A stretch of 64,000 nt of DNA, taken from Xenorhabdus ishibashii (GTDB lineage Bacteria > Pseudomonadota > Gammaproteobacteria > Enterobacterales > Enterobacteriaceae). The stretch is taken from the NCBI RefSeq assembly GCF_002632755.1, contig NZ_NJAK01000001.1, positions 2,914,001 through 2,978,000 on the forward strand, read 5' to 3'. Shown piece after piece: positions 37,400 to 48,249 of this stretch. The stretch's first letter is position 1; every line of letters starts with the position of its first letter. The notes beneath the pieces were generated by a model. The model was not told the origin of the DNA, did not search any database, and was given only the letters and a program-made list of their open reading frames with translations. The position numbers were made by a program, and so were the translations under genes.

Positions 37400-38764
37400 A
37401 TGCAAAACATTTCACAACTCAAGCGCGGGTTAAGCGTTCGCCACATTCGGTTTATGGCATTGGGTTCGGCAATTGGCACAGGTCTTTTCTATGGTTCAGC
37501 GGGAGCGATTAAAGCCGCGGGCCCTGCGGTATTGCTGGCTTATGCCATTGGCGGTGCAGCCGTTTTTATGGTCATGAGGGCATTGGGGGAAATGGCGGTA
37601 CATCGCTCTGCGCCAGGCTCTTTCTCTTATTATGCCACCCAATACTTAGGGCCATTGGCGGGTTTTCTGACCGGATGGACTTACGTATTTGAAATGCTGG
37701 TTGTTTGTCTTGCTGACGTCACCGCATTTGGTATTTATATGAAGCTCTGGTTTCCCCATGTTGACCAGTGGATTTGGGTACTTGGTATTGTCTTTTTCAT
37801 CGGAGCAATTAACCTATGTAACGTCAAGGTATTTGGTGAAATGGAATTTTGGCTATCTATCATCAAGGTTGCTGCGATTATCGCCATGATTATCGGCGGT
37901 TTTGCCATCATGATGTATGGATTTGGTCAGGAAGCCGAGCATATCACGGGACTGTCGAATTTATGGGAACATGGTGGATTTATGCCAAACGGCATAGCGG
38001 GGGTGATTGCTTCGTTTACAGTCGTTATGTTTGCCTTTGGTGGCATTGAAGTCATCGGCATCACGGCCAGTGAAGCTAAAAATCCAGAAAAATCCATTCC
38101 ACGCGCGATCAATGCGGTTCCGTTCCGTATCTTACTGTTCTATGTTCTTACACTGTTTGTTTTGATGTGCATTTATCCGTGGAATCAAGTGGGACAAAAT
38201 GGCAGCCCATTTGTCCAGATATTCTCCAGCCTGGGAATTGACTCCGCAGCCAATATTTTAAATATTGTCGTCATTACTGCTGCAATTTCCGCAATTAACA
38301 GTGATATCTTTGGTGCCGGACGGATGATGTATGGCATGGCACAGGAAAAACAGGCCCCAGCCTCTTTTACCCAACTGACTAAAAACGGAGTACCGTGGGT
38401 TACTGTGCTGGCGATGTCAGGGATCTTGTTGGTGGGTGTCCTTTTGAATTATTTGTTGCCGGAACAAGTTTTTGTCATCATTGCTTCCATCGCAACATTT
38501 GCAACCGTTTGGGTATGGCTGATGATTTTGCTGTCACAATATGTTATGCGTCGAAAAATGCCGGCAGAAGAGGCTAAACAGCTTAAATTCCCTGTTCCTT
38601 TCTGGCCGGTTGCGCCGACTCTGGCCATTGCTTTTATGGCATTTGTTATTGCAGTATTAGGGTATTTCCCAAATACTCGGATTGCATTATACGTAGGGAT
38701 AGTATGGATAATATTATTGACTGTTAGCTATTATTTATGGGTGAAAAAACCAAGTCATGGCTAA
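37400..38764 (+). CDS. APC-family amino acid permease, probable histidine or proline transporter
   Basis: A 454-residue permease with 12 predicted membrane helices. It starts [23 protein letters not shown] in pieces typical of amino-acid/polyamine/organocation carriers, including the unwound-helix motif GSAIGTG. It resembles E. coli ProY closely, and HutT-type carriers of hut clusters belong to the same group. Its position behind hutH makes histidine uptake the likely role; proline is the alternative. It is probably expressed with hutUH by read-through. Confidence 0.85.
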   Translation: MQNISQLKRGLSVRHIRFMALGSAIGTGLFYGSAGAIKAAGPAVLLAYAIGGAAVFMVMRALGEMAVHRSAPGSFSYYATQYLGPLAGFLTGWTYVFEMLVVCLADVTAFGIYMKLWFPHVDQWIWVLGIVFFIGAINLCNVKVFGEMEFWLSIIKVAAIIAMIIGGFAIMMYGFGQEAEHITGLSNLWEHGGFMPNGIAGVIASFTVVMFAFGGIEVIGITASEAKNPEKSIPRAINAVPFRILLFYVLTLFVLMCIYPWNQVGQNGSPFVQIFSSLGIDSAANILNIVVITAAISAINSDIFGAGRMMYGMAQEKQAPASFTQLTKNGVPWVTVLAMSGILLVGVLLNYLLPEQVFVIIASIATFATVWVWLMILLSQYVMRRKMPAEEAKQLKFPVPFWPVAPTLAIAFMAFVIAVLGYFPNTRIALYVGIVWIILLTVSYYLWVKKPSHG

Positions 38765-38873
38765 CCCTCCCATATCACCCTAAGATAACTCGGTGTTAAG
38801 AAAGCTGATTTGTGTTCTGGATCATGGCAAACTAACGAGTTGATATATCTTTTTTGTTGTTTGGAGGTGTTTT

Positions 38874-39809
38874 TTGGACAAAATTTTAGTCGATGAGGCT
38901 GTTGCAGAGCTGCGTACCATTTTAGATATGTTGCGTTGGTCTACTAGCCGTTTTAGCGAATCGGATATCTATTGTGGACATACTGCATGTAATCCTTGGG
39001 ACGAGGCTTTGCAATTAATTCTCCCTTCATTGCGTTTGCCTATGGATGTCCCTGATTCGATGATGGCTGCACGCCTGACATCTACAGAGCGTCAACGCAT
39101 CGTGGAACTTGTCTTACGTCGTATTAATGAACGTGTTCCAGTTGCTTATTTGATAAATCGAGCCTGGTTCTGTGGTCATGAATTTTATGTCGATGAGCGA
39201 GTTCTGATTCCACGTTCACTGATTAGAGATGTGATTGACAACCATTTTGAAGGACTTATCTCACGTCAGCCATCGACAATTTTGGATCTTTGTACAGGGA
39301 GCGGTTGTATTGCAATCGCCTGTGCTCATGCCTTCCCTGAAGCCGAAGTTGATGCTGTTGATATTTCTCCAGATGCTTTGGAAGTTGCGGAAATAAATAT
39401 AGAGAATCATAAACTTTCTCACCGTGTAATCCCGATTCGTTCAGATCTATTTCATGATATACCATCAGTGAAATACGACATCATTGTCACTAATCCTCCG
39501 TATGTCGATGAAGAAGATATGAGTGATTTTCCTCAGGAATACGATCATGAACCTGAATTAGCCATGGCTGCCGGTATTGACGGGTTAGATTTGGTTCGTC
39601 GTATTCTGGCCACAGCTCCGGATTTCCTTTCAGAAGATGGAATACTGGTATGTGAAGTAGGTAACAGTATGGTACACCTGATTGAGCAATACCCTGAAGT
39701 ACCATTCAAATGGCTGACATTCGAACATGATTATGGTGATGGTGTTTTCGTGATAACTCGCCAGCAGCTTGTTGAATATAAAGACTATTTCCAGCAATTC
39801 AAAGACTGA
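38874..39809 (+). CDS. prmB: Ribosomal protein uL3 glutamine methyltransferase PrmB
   Basis: A 311-residue SAM-dependent methyltransferase that methylates a Gln in ribosomal protein L3. Visible motifs are the SAM-binding [14 protein letters not shown] and the [10 protein letters not shown] motif that holds the target glutamine. The start is TTG with a strong TTGGAGGTG ribosome-binding site, giving the conserved MDKI- N-terminus; E. coli prmB also uses a TTG start, as I recall. aroC follows as in E. coli. Confidence 0.95.
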   Translation: MDKILVDEAVAELRTILDMLRWSTSRFSESDIYCGHTACNPWDEALQLILPSLRLPMDVPDSMMAARLTSTERQRIVELVLRRINERVPVAYLINRAWFCGHEFYVDERVLIPRSLIRDVIDNHFEGLISRQPSTILDLCTGSGCIAIACAHAFPEAEVDAVDISPDALEVAEINIENHKLSHRVIPIRSDLFHDIPSVKYDIIVTNPPYVDEEDMSDFPQEYDHEPELAMAAGIDGLDLVRRILATAPDFLSEDGILVCEVGNSMVHLIEQYPEVPFKWLTFEHDYGDGVFVITRQQLVEYKDYFQQFKD

Positions 39810-40021
39810 TATTTTTTCATTCATCCAATGGTTAAAACGGATGTTTCATATAAATTGAACCTATATCCAGTGGATTTTCGGGTCGTAGCTAGCAATATTG
39901 TTGCTCGAAAAATTAAGGATAAAAGGCAAATAAAATTACTGAAATAAGATAGGTTTTAATCATTGGGTGAGTTATTGTTATTCGCTCTTTTTAAATGTAC
40001 AGAAATGATGGCAGGGTAGGC

Positions 40022-41107
40022 ATGGCAGGAAATAGTATTGGGCAGTTTTTTCGTGTCACCACATTTGGTGAATCTCACGGGATCGCACTGGGATGCGTTG
40101 TCGATGGTGTTCCACCAGGCATTGCTATTACAGAAGCTGACTTACAAATTGACTTGGACAGGCGCCGTCCGGGAACCTCCCGTTATACGACACAGCGTCG
40201 TGAACCCGATCAAGTTCGCATTCTTTCTGGTGTTTTTAACGGGGTGACAACAGGTACTAGCATTGGCCTGATGATTGAAAACACCGATCAGCGTTCACAA
40301 GATTACAGTGCGATTAAAGATGTTTTCCGCCCAGGCCATGCTGACTATACCTACGAACAGAAATATGGACTGCGTGATTATCGTGGTGGTGGACGTTCAT
40401 CTGCCCGTGAAACCGCCATGCGCGTTGCAGCAGGGGCAATTGCTAAAAAATATCTATTCGAAAAACACGGTATCCTTATTCGTGCTTGTCTGACCCAAAT
40501 GGGCGATATCCACTGTGAACTGAAAGATTGGGATCTTGTAGAACAAAATCCTTTTTTCTGCCCGGATGAGAGTAAGTTGACTCAGCTTGATGAATTACTT
40601 CGGACATTGAAAAAAGAGGGAGATTCCATCGGTGCGAAAGTAAGTGTGGTTGCCGAAAACGTACCGGCTGGATTGGGTGAACCGATTTTTGACCGTTTGG
40701 ATGCCGACCTTGCGCATGCTTTGATGAGCATTAACGCGGTAAAAGGTGTTGAAATTGGTGAGGGTTTCGGTGTTATCAACTTACGTGGCAGTGAAAACCG
40801 TGATGAAATGACGACACAAGGATTTACCAGTAATCATGCCGGTGGCATTTTAGGCGGAATTAGCAGTAGTCAGCCGATTGTTGCGCATATCGCCTTGAAA
40901 CCGACATCCAGTATTATGGTGCCAGGCAAGACTATCAATCGTCAGGGAGAAGAAGTAGAAATGGTGACTCGCGGCCGACATGATCCTTGCGTCGGTATTC
41001 GTGCAGTACCCATCGCAGAAGCAATGATGGCAATTGTACTGATGGATCACTTACTGCGCCAGCGGGCACAATGTGCCGATGTGACTCCACCGCTTCCATG
41101 TTGGTAG
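40022..41107 (+). CDS. aroC: Chorismate synthase AroC
   Basis: A 361-residue FMN-dependent enzyme making chorismate from 5-enolpyruvylshikimate 3-phosphate, the last common step of aromatic synthesis. Signatures are [32 protein letters not shown] and the basic stretch [20 protein letters not shown]. The ATG at 40022 (MAGNSIGQ) follows AGGG; the longer open frame to 39995 is not conserved. In E. coli mepA comes next; here yfcA does. Confidence 0.97.
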   Translation: MAGNSIGQFFRVTTFGESHGIALGCVVDGVPPGIAITEADLQIDLDRRRPGTSRYTTQRREPDQVRILSGVFNGVTTGTSIGLMIENTDQRSQDYSAIKDVFRPGHADYTYEQKYGLRDYRGGGRSSARETAMRVAAGAIAKKYLFEKHGILIRACLTQMGDIHCELKDWDLVEQNPFFCPDESKLTQLDELLRTLKKEGDSIGAKVSVVAENVPAGLGEPIFDRLDADLAHALMSINAVKGVEIGEGFGVINLRGSENRDEMTTQGFTSNHAGGILGGISSSQPIVAHIALKPTSSIMVPGKTINRQGEEVEMVTRGRHDPCVGIRAVPIAEAMMAIVLMDHLLRQRAQCADVTPPLPCW

Positions 41108-41183
41108 TCAGGGAAGCTACACACTCGGCTGGTGCTAAAAGGCATCATAATAATGGACACGCAGTTTTCTGGTGAAATGCATA

Positions 41184-41984
41184 ATGGAATGGTCATTATT
41201 GGGAACGGAAATTTACGCTCTTCTCTTTTTGGTTGCGATGGTGGCGGGATTTATCGATTCCATTGCTGGAGGTGGTGGATTATTGACCATTCCGGCGTTG
41301 CTATCGGTAGGGGTTTCTCCTGTTCAGGCGCTGGCAACAAGTAAATTACAGGCTATAGGTAGCTCTTTTTCTGCCAGTCTCTATTTTATCCGCCGTGGCG
41401 TAGTGGATTTGCGTTCTCAGCGTTTTGCTATCTTCATGATGATAATTGGCGCCATGTTGGGCGCTTTGTTGGTTCAATTTATCTCACCGGATTTTCTGCG
41501 TTATTTATTGCCGGTGCTGGTAATCATTATTGGTCTTTATTTCCTATTGGTGCCGAATATTGGAGCAGAAGATCGGCAACATCGTCTTGGCCCAATAGCA
41601 TTTGGTTGTCTTGCCGGATGTGGTATTGGTTTTTACGATGGCGTGTTTGGGCCAGGAACGGGATCTTTTTTCGCACTCTCTTATGTCATGCTTTGTGGTT
41701 ACAATTTAGCAAAAGCAACGGCTCATGCCAAAGTACTAAACTTTGCATCTAACATCGGAGCCTTGGGATTCTTTGTTCTTGGTGGACAGATCTTATGGCT
41801 GGCAGGAATTGTGATGCTAATAGGACAAATAATCGGTGCGCGATTTGGAGCGAGTTTAGTACTGAGCAAAGGGAAGAAACTCATTCGTCCGCTGTTGGTG
41901 ACAATTTCCTTTTTGATGAGCATCAAACTGCTTTATGATCACCACGGAGATGCAGTCCGTTCTTGGCTGGCATTTTATTTTTGA
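41184..41984 (+). CDS. yfcA: TSUP-family membrane transporter YfcA
   Basis: A 266-residue inner-membrane protein of the TauE/SafE (TSUP) family with about eight helices. The hallmark GFIDSIAGGGGLLTIPAL lies near the N-terminus, and the second-half repeat is GFYDGVFGPGTGSFFALS. The family exports or imports small organosulfur or sulfur compounds; the substrate here is unknown. The start is uncertain between the ATG at 41184 and an in-frame GTG at 41172. Confidence 0.9.
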   Translation: MEWSLLGTEIYALLFLVAMVAGFIDSIAGGGGLLTIPALLSVGVSPVQALATSKLQAIGSSFSASLYFIRRGVVDLRSQRFAIFMMIIGAMLGALLVQFISPDFLRYLLPVLVIIIGLYFLLVPNIGAEDRQHRLGPIAFGCLAGCGIGFYDGVFGPGTGSFFALSYVMLCGYNLAKATAHAKVLNFASNIGALGFFVLGGQILWLAGIVMLIGQIIGARFGASLVLSKGKKLIRPLLVTISFLMSIKLLYDHHGDAVRSWLAFYF

Positions 41985-42005
41985 TTTAGGATCTGGCATT
42001 AATAC

Positions 42006-42557
42006 ATGACTGCACATCATTATCAGCAACTGGTTGAAATTTTTGATAATTGTTTTAGCAATGACTATAACACTCGTTTGATAAAAGGTGATGATGAGCC
42101 GATTTATCTACCGGCAGATAATGAAGTGAACTATAACCGGATAGTGTTTGCCCACGGATTTTATTCTAGTGGATTACATGAAATTTCTCATTGGTGCATT
42201 GCGGGCGAAGAGCGTCGCAAACTGATTGATTTTGGGTACTGGTATTGCCCTGATGGGCGTGATGCCCAGACTCAAGGAGCGTTTGAAAAAGTGGAAATTA
42301 AACCGCAATCGCTGGAATGGTTATTCTGTGTAGCAGCGGGATTTCCCTTTAATGTCAGTTGTGACAACCTTGAAGGTGATTTTGAGCCGGATCGCCTTGC
42401 TTTTCAGCGGAAAGTGCATGCGCAAGTCATGCAATACCTCGAAAATGGGATACCCACACGCGCTGCACGCTTTATTCAAGGTCTGCAATCGTTCTACAAT
42501 ACGCCTCCATTAAAAGCAGAGCATTTTCCTTATCCGGAAGATCTCTTTGCTAACTGA
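42006..42557 (+). CDS. epmC: Elongation factor P hydroxylase EpmC (YfcM)
   Basis: A 183-residue protein colinear with E. coli EpmC, which hydroxylates the beta-lysylated lysine of EF-P. The likely metal-binding HEISHWC (about 59-65) and [15 protein letters not shown] motifs are present. It overlaps the upstream reading region of yfcL but not its true start. The neighbours yfcA and yfcL are conserved in order. Confidence 0.94.
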   Translation: MTAHHYQQLVEIFDNCFSNDYNTRLIKGDDEPIYLPADNEVNYNRIVFAHGFYSSGLHEISHWCIAGEERRKLIDFGYWYCPDGRDAQTQGAFEKVEIKPQSLEWLFCVAAGFPFNVSCDNLEGDFEPDRLAFQRKVHAQVMQYLENGIPTRAARFIQGLQSFYNTPPLKAEHFPYPEDLFAN

Positions 42558-42579
42558 AATTGATTTTGAGGAAAAAATA

Positions 42580-42855
42580 ATGCTCGCAGAGTTTGAAACG
42601 CGTATTCTGGCGCAAATTGATGATATGGTTGAACATGCCAGTGATGATGAATTATTTGCTGGTGGCTACCTCCGCGGGCATCTGACATTAGCTGTTGCTG
42701 AATTAGAGCAAGAAGGTGCAAATACAGTTGAACAGCTCCATCAACGTGTTGAAGAAAGCATCCATAAAGCAATTAAAGCGGGAGAGCTGGCTCCACCAGA
42801 TCAGATTTTGGTTTTGTCAACCTGGCAAAAACTGCTGGATAGTGCAAGAGCTTAA
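42580..42855 (+). CDS. yfcL: YfcL family protein
   Basis: A 91-residue acidic protein containing [20 protein letters not shown], the best-conserved part of YfcL. Function unknown. The ATG at 42580 after TGAGGAAA gives the E. coli-like N-terminus LAEFETRI; the longer frame from 42547 overlaps epmC and is less likely. Confidence 0.9.
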   Translation: MLAEFETRILAQIDDMVEHASDDELFAGGYLRGHLTLAVAELEQEGANTVEQLHQRVEESIHKAIKAGELAPPDQILVLSTWQKLLDSARA

Positions 42856-42882
42856 TTTTTTGATATAAAAATAAATTTATTT

Positions 42883-42911
42883 AGGGCTATTCATATAGCC
42901 CTTTATTTTTT
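42883..42911 (+). terminator. Terminator after yfcL
   Basis: AGGGCTAT and ATAGCCCT are perfect arms around TCAT, with a T-rich tail. Confidence 0.92.
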
Positions 42912-43484
42912 GCTTGAACCGAGGAAATCCCCACCTTTAATGACAAAAAAATTCGTAGTGCTTCTCAATATTGGAAATAAATAGTGATAATTAAATCTTT
43001 ATTGATCTTTTTATAGTAAATATAAAGTATAGTAATCTGGTTTTTAAATCTATTCCGAATGTATTTTTGATTAAAATTAAAATAATTAGGGTGTTAATAT
43101 ATTGAGCGTGGTTAAAGGTAAATGGTGAGTAAAATAATTAAATTCTATTTTTTACTCTTATTTAAGAATGTTTTTACTTATCATTAAAATGATTTATAAA
43201 TATATTTTATTTTAATGAGGGTTAATGGGATTATTTTATTATTTATTTTAAATAACTCTGTTATTAATAGAACGACTGATGATTAAAATAAGTGATGATG
43301 CTAAAGTTTTGACTATGATATGTTGATGGGAAGTGATTTGCCTGATTAACCAATTGAAAATTATAGATAATTAACTGGTTTAATAGGTGGGGTATTGTTA
43401 TGTGAATCCAAGTTTCATTTTAATAAAAAATAAATTCCCTTTGGAAAGTCAAAATCAGAAAAGGATTCTTCAGGAAATAGTGAC
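42912..43484. other. Very AT-rich non-coding stretch before the coiled-coil gene
   Basis: About 570 bases, much richer in A and T than its surroundings, with no frame I can support. It probably entered with the downstream accessory gene and may hold its promoter. Nothing else was recognised. Confidence 0.5.
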
Positions 43485-44090
43485 ATGAAAATGGAAAATA
43501 ATTTTGTTCAAAATGGTTACAATGATCATACTGAAAGTGACAAAATACTTTTATTACCTGAATCGATAAATACTGACTCATTGAAACTGGTTGAGAAAGA
43601 AGTGATGAATACAACACTGGAAAAAAGAGTTGAAAATCTGGGGTCTGACGTTGCTCAAATAAAAATGGATGTTGCTGTTATAAAGTCAAATTATGCAACA
43701 AAAGCGGATATTGAATCTATTAATTCATTGACTCATAAAGAAATATCTTCTATGCGAGGAAATATATTACCCTTGCAGAGTAATATGGGATCTGTAAGCA
43801 GTACTATATCGACCTTGCAGAGTGATATGGTAGCGGTACGTAGTGATATATCGACTTTACAGAAGGATATGGTAGCGGTACGTAGTGATATATCGACTTT
43901 GCAGAAGGATATGGTAGCGGTACGTAGTGATATTTCATCTATACGCAAGGATATATCATCTATACATCAGAAAATATCAACTGTAAGTGAGGATCTATCC
44001 AATAAAATAGTTGCTCAAACCAAATGGATGGTCACAATGATGTTTGGTTTTTCTGGTGTCATTATTGCAGCAATGAGGTTTATGATTTGA
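43485..44090 (+). CDS. Repeat-containing coiled-coil protein with C-terminal membrane anchor
   Basis: A 201-residue protein. The first 45 residues are polar, then a continuous heptad-rich coiled coil runs from about 45 to 170, and the protein ends with one membrane helix (about 178-200, [20 protein letters not shown]). Three exact-register 14-residue repeats ([14 protein letters not shown] type) lie at about 108-149. The end, with [16 protein letters not shown], resembles XhlA/DUF1640-like hemolysin-associated membrane proteins. Function unknown; position and composition suggest acquired DNA. Confidence 0.75.
   Translation: MKMENNFVQNGYNDHTESDKILLLPESINTDSLKLVEKEVMNTTLEKRVENLGSDVAQIKMDVAVIKSNYATKADIESINSLTHKEISSMRGNILPLQSNMGSVSSTISTLQSDMVAVRSDISTLQKDMVAVRSDISTLQKDMVAVRSDISSIRKDISSIHQKISTVSEDLSNKIVAQTKWMVTMMFGFSGVIIAAMRFMI
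43806..43931 (+). repeat. Three tandem 42-base repeats inside the coiled-coil gene
   Basis: Units at 43806-43847, 43848-43889 and 43890-43931 are nearly identical, each coding 14 residues. The repeat keeps the frame, so slippage would lengthen or shorten the coiled coil without breaking the gene. Confidence 0.9.
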
Positions 44091-44095
44091 ACACA

Positions 44096-44629
44096 ATGCC
44101 TTCTATTCGCTTAACACAAAAATCAGATGTAACTCATTTACCCGCAGTAGAACATTCTGCTGCGAAATTATTTAGATTTATACCTGAACTGGCTTGGATA
44201 GTTGATGGCCATGTGCAAACGGAGCAGCAACATTTGGGCTATATTACGCAAGGCAATAGCTGGGTTGCCCTTAATGAAGAGTCTTGGCCTATTGGTTTTA
44301 TTTTAGCTAAGCCATTAGATGATGGGTTACATATTATGGAGCTTTCTGTGCATGAAAGTTGGCAGAGAAAAGGTATCGGAAAGGCATTGATTGAAAAAGT
44401 AATTCAGGTTGCTGAACAACGCCATCTTAGCGCTGTGACATTAACAACTTTTCGTTATGTTAATTGGAACGCACCTTTTTATCATAAATTGGGATTTGAA
44501 ATCTTAGATTCGCAGCAACTTTCTGAGCCATTGCAGCAAATACTACAAAGTGAAATTGATTATGGATTTGCTGAGGAACAACGTTGTGCAATGAAACGTT
44601 TGCTTACTATGACCACCATAGCTAAATAA
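44096..44629 (+). CDS. GNAT-family N-acetyltransferase
   Basis: A 177-residue acetyltransferase with the acetyl-CoA loop ESWQRKGIGKALIEKV (Q/RxxGxG/A, about 90-105) and the late strand-helix AVTLTTFRYVNWNAPFYHKLGFEIL typical of GNAT enzymes. The acceptor is unknown. The start at 44096 lies six bases after the coiled-coil gene; the in-frame extension upstream lies inside that gene and is unlikely. Co-transcription is possible. Confidence 0.9.
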   Translation: MPSIRLTQKSDVTHLPAVEHSAAKLFRFIPELAWIVDGHVQTEQQHLGYITQGNSWVALNEESWPIGFILAKPLDDGLHIMELSVHESWQRKGIGKALIEKVIQVAEQRHLSAVTLTTFRYVNWNAPFYHKLGFEILDSQQLSEPLQQILQSEIDYGFAEEQRCAMKRLLTMTTIAK

Positions 44630-44725
44630 CATATTGAATTTGGAAAAATATCAGTTTTGGAAATAAAGACCGTGGGGGCACCAGGCATGATTATTTCCAT
44701 ACCTGATGCAATAGAGTAGACCACT

Positions 44726-46774
44726 TTAAGGTTTTTCTGTTCTGACTGCTTTGCCACGTAATAGCTTCCTAACCCAAAAGCGATTTGGATGTAAAGCCGC
44801 TAGTGTCTCATCATCAAGCGGTAGAGGTTCCGCAAAAATTTGGCTAGCCAATAATTCTGCACTTAAAGGAGCAGAACATAATCCACGTGAACCCAATGCA
44901 CCAAGAACAAATAAGTCTGGGTAACAAGGAGATTCTTCAATGATTTTATTCGTATTTATTTGCAAAGATAAATTTGCATATTTATCCATAAGCTCACTGA
45001 AAACAGGAACATTTCCAACCATTGGCATATGATCCCGAATGACACAGCGGATACCCTGGCGAGACTTCTCTTCTGAAATGTCAGCTTCCTGTGGCCAATC
45101 AACATTAGGGAAACATTTTAATAAACGATCTCGATTTTCTTGTTGTTCGATAGAAGAGTACAGTGTATCTAACTGATTACGTTGATAACTGGCACCAAGA
45201 CAGTGATATTGATTATTAGGATTAACGGGAGTCATGTAGCCATCGTAACACAGTACACTTTTCAATTGGTTTAGGCTATCTGTAGTTGGAATATGGCTAA
45301 CTTGACCACGAACAGCGGTAACAGGGAGTTTTTTAGTCTGTTCAAATTGTGGCAGACAGTGACCATTAGTAATAATGACAACTTTGTGATCCTTGCATTG
45401 CAGGTTTTCCTTATGTTCAATCTGCAATTGCCAGCCGTTTTCACTTTGAATGAGCTGAGTGACTTTATGATTAAAATAGACCTGCATTCCACGTTGTTCA
45501 GCCAGTTTAATCACCGCTTGAGTCAGTTGTGCGGGATATAACCATCCTCCTTGTGGATAGTGAATGCCATCATAATTTACATCTAAACCACTTACATAGC
45601 TTAATTGGTTGCGGCTCATGCCGAGTGCAATTTCTTCTGGCCATATTGCCCGTAGCATTTTGCTGATTTTATTCGCGCTTTTTTCATCATAAGCTAATTG
45701 GCTGACACCACACCATTGGTGATCGAACGATACATTTTCGTCAATTAACTGATCGTACTGACGGCGGGCAAAAGTAAATGCTGATGTAAAGAAGCGTTCT
45801 AATGGATCGTCATTACCATTCAGTAAAGGGTAAAGAGCTCCTTGTTGATTGCCGGACGCATTTTGGGCAGGTTGGGCATCCTGGCAATACAGTGTCACTT
45901 TGGCACCACGGCGCAATAGTGCAAGTGCGGTCAGTGCGCTGGCAATACCGCCACCGATGATTGCAATATCATCGGTATGAGTCGCGGCTTTGCGAGAAAA
46001 CCAAGGGATATGAGGTAAGGAACGTGGGGCGCTTAATGGAGATAAAATCCCAGTCAGCATTTCTCTTTTACGCCCAAATCCTTTAACTTTAGTGACACTG
46101 AAACCCGCTTCTTGTAATCCTCGGCGGACTATTCCGGCAGATGTAAAAGTGGCAAACGTACCTTCAGGACGGCAAAATTTTGCCATTGCAGCGAACAACT
46201 GTTCACTCCACATTTGTGGATTTTTTGCTGGCGCAAAACCATCTAAAAACCAGGCATCCACTTTCCCCGTCAGGTTTGAATTTATTTTCGGTAATAAATC
46301 ATTTACATCGCCAAACCAAAGATCCAAGGTAATGGTGCCATTATCCAGAATAAATCTATGGCAACCCGCTAACGGTAAGGGCCATTGTTGGCATAGTTGT
46401 ACAGAAAACTCCGCGAGTTCTGGCCAACGTTGGTGTGCTGTTTTCAGGTCAGTTGCTTTTAAGGGGTATTTTTCAAAACTGATATAATGCAGTCGTTTTA
46501 ATGCAGCTTCAGGATATTGTTGTCTAAAATGAGAGAAAGATCGCCAAAGTGTCAGAAAATTCAATCCAGTACCAAATCCTGTTTCGGCAATAACGCACTC
46601 TGGGCGGGAATGAGTATTAAAACGTTGAGGAAAATGATTACCTTGCAAAAATACATACAATGTCTCTTCCAAGCCATCTTGATTTGAAAAATAAACGTCA
46701 TCAAAATGCTCTGAAATGGGAGTGCCCTGCTCATTCCAGCTTAGGGTTGCGTTGTTGATAGTACTGCTTTTCAC
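44726..46774 (-). CDS. mnmC: Bifunctional tRNA modification enzyme MnmC
   Basis: A 682-residue enzyme completing 5-methylaminomethyl-2-thiouridine at the tRNA wobble position. The N-terminal SAM methyltransferase (MnmC2, about 1-250) shows [14 protein letters not shown] and [14 protein letters not shown]. The C-terminal FAD oxidase (MnmC1, about 270-660) shows [19 protein letters not shown] and [13 protein letters not shown]. Full length. It diverges from fabB, as in E. coli. Confidence 0.95.
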   Translation of the reverse strand: MKSSTINNATLSWNEQGTPISEHFDDVYFSNQDGLEETLYVFLQGNHFPQRFNTHSRPECVIAETGFGTGLNFLTLWRSFSHFRQQYPEAALKRLHYISFEKYPLKATDLKTAHQRWPELAEFSVQLCQQWPLPLAGCHRFILDNGTITLDLWFGDVNDLLPKINSNLTGKVDAWFLDGFAPAKNPQMWSEQLFAAMAKFCRPEGTFATFTSAGIVRRGLQEAGFSVTKVKGFGRKREMLTGILSPLSAPRSLPHIPWFSRKAATHTDDIAIIGGGIASALTALALLRRGAKVTLYCQDAQPAQNASGNQQGALYPLLNGNDDPLERFFTSAFTFARRQYDQLIDENVSFDHQWCGVSQLAYDEKSANKISKMLRAIWPEEIALGMSRNQLSYVSGLDVNYDGIHYPQGGWLYPAQLTQAVIKLAEQRGMQVYFNHKVTQLIQSENGWQLQIEHKENLQCKDHKVVIITNGHCLPQFEQTKKLPVTAVRGQVSHIPTTDSLNQLKSVLCYDGYMTPVNPNNQYHCLGASYQRNQLDTLYSSIEQQENRDRLLKCFPNVDWPQEADISEEKSRQGIRCVIRDHMPMVGNVPVFSELMDKYANLSLQINTNKIIEESPCYPDLFVLGALGSRGLCSAPLSAELLASQIFAEPLPLDDETLAALHPNRFWVRKLLRGKAVRTEKP

Positions 46775-46889
46775 AATAATGCCTGTACTGTTGATAATAA
46801 TATGTGGATTTTAACTGTCTTCATTTGGTAGCACCACTCATGGTAAAGCTTCAGAGTTGAGTCCAGATCAATTTTTCCTTGAATTTTTA

Positions 46890-46925
46890 ACCTGATCGGA
46901 CTTGTTCGGCGTACAAGTGTACGCT
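46890..46925 (+). promoter_or_regulatory. FadR-like and FabR-like sites upstream of fabB
   Basis: ACCTGATCGGACTTGTT (46890-46906) resembles the FadR activator site known at E. coli fabB. Next to it GGCGTACAAGTGTACGCT (46908-46925) is a near-perfect palindrome like the FabR box. Both lie 50-85 bases before the start, so dual control of unsaturated fatty acid synthesis appears conserved. Confidence 0.65.
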
Positions 46926-46975
46926 AAAGTGCAGGTGAATAAATCCCGCAGGTAAACATATTGATGAGGTAAGTA

Positions 46976-48189
46976 ATGAAACGTGCAGTGATCACCGGTC
47001 TGGGTATTGTTTCCAGTATTGGTAATAACCAGAAAGAGGTGCTGGAATCTCTGAAAGAGGGCCGTTCCGGAATAACTTTCTCTGAAAAATTTAAAGAAAT
47101 GGGCATGCGCAGCCATGTTTGGGGTAATGTAAAACTGGATACTTCTGGTTTGATTGACCGCAAAACTTTACGTTTCATGAGTGACGCATCTATTTATGCT
47201 TATCTGGCAATGGATGAGGCAATTAAAGATTCCGGCCTGTCCGATGAACAGGTTTCTAATCTTCGTACTGGATTGGTTGTTGGTTCAGGAGGAGGCTCTC
47301 CCTATAACCAAGTCGCTGGCTCAGATGGTATGCGTGCCCGTGGGTTGCGGGGTGTTGGGCCTTATATGGTCACTCGGGCAATGGCCTCTGGCGTATCAGC
47401 GTGCTTAGCAACACCGTTTAAGATCAAAGGAGTCAACTACTCCATCAGTTCTGCCTGCTCAACTTCTGCACATTGTATCGGTCATGCCGTTGAATTAATC
47501 CAACTCGGTAAGCAAGATATTATTTTTGCTGGCGGTGGTGAGGAATTAAGCTGGGAAATGGCTTGTGAATTTGATGCAATGGGAGCACTTTCCACTAAGT
47601 ATAATGAAACACCCGAACTAGCCTCCCGTACTTATGATCAGGATCGCGATGGTTTCGTGATCGCGGGGGGGGCGGTATTGTTGTTGTTGAAGAATTAGAG
47701 CATGCATTAGCCCGTGGTGCACATATTTATGCTGAAATCATCGGTTATGGGGCAAATTCAGATGGCGCGGATATGGTCGCTCCTTCTGGAGAAGGCGCTG
47801 TACGTTGTATGAAGATGGCATTAGATGGTGTTGAAGGTGGAGTCGATTACGTTAATACCCACGGAACTTCGACACCAATTGGTGATTTGAAAGAACTGGA
47901 AGCCATTAGAGAAGTTTTTGGTGACAATACACCAGCCATTTCTGCCACCAAGGCGATGACAGGGCATTCATTGGGTGCAGCAGGTGCTCATGAAGCGATT
48001 TACAGCTTATTGATGTTAGAGCATGGAATTATTGCACCAAGCATCAATATTGAAAACCTGGATGAAAAAGCACTGGGTATGAATATTGTTACAGAACCTA
48101 CCGAACGCGAGCTAAGAACAGTTATGTCCAATAGCTTCGGGTTCGGTGGTACAAATGCATCCCTGGTGATGCGCAAGTATTCAAACTAA
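46976..48189 (+). pseudogene. fabB: 3-oxoacyl-ACP synthase I FabB, frameshifted in this sequence
   Basis: FabB extends acyl-ACP in fatty acid synthesis and is needed for unsaturated fatty acids in E. coli. The first frame (46976-47698) runs normally to RDGFVIAGG and then shifts. The rest, from [16 protein letters not shown] onward to the stop at 48189, continues in another frame. The switch point is a run of eight G at 47665-47672; nine G would restore the expected GGGG stretch. All active-site parts are present: Cys in SSACSTSAH, His in NTHGTSTP and His in MTGHSLGAA. No other lesion is visible, so a sequencing error or slippage is more likely than real loss. Confidence 0.9.
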
Positions 48190-48213
48190 TTTTTTAAGCC
48201 ATAAAAAATTAAC

Positions 48214-48249
48214 AGCCAATCCATCAATTATGTGGATTGGCTATTTTTA
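48214..48249. terminator. Terminator between fabB and tctA
   Basis: AGCCAATCCA and TGGATTGGCT are perfect arms around a nine-base loop with an ATTTTTAT tail. A-rich sequence before it allows termination in both directions. Confidence 0.92.

Noticed and set aside
41172..41174. GTG start for yfcA
   Set aside because: Possible, but it adds only four residues without a better ribosome-binding site; the ATG at 41184 was preferred with low certainty.
43806..43931. CRISPR-like or intergenic tandem repeat
   Set aside because: The units are contiguous without spacers, keep the reading frame and encode a coiled coil; no cas genes are nearby.
46976..48189. Programmed ribosomal frameshifting in fabB
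   Set aside because: No known FabB uses it, and no stimulatory hairpin or slippery heptamer of the usual type is evident. A G-run length error explains it more simply.
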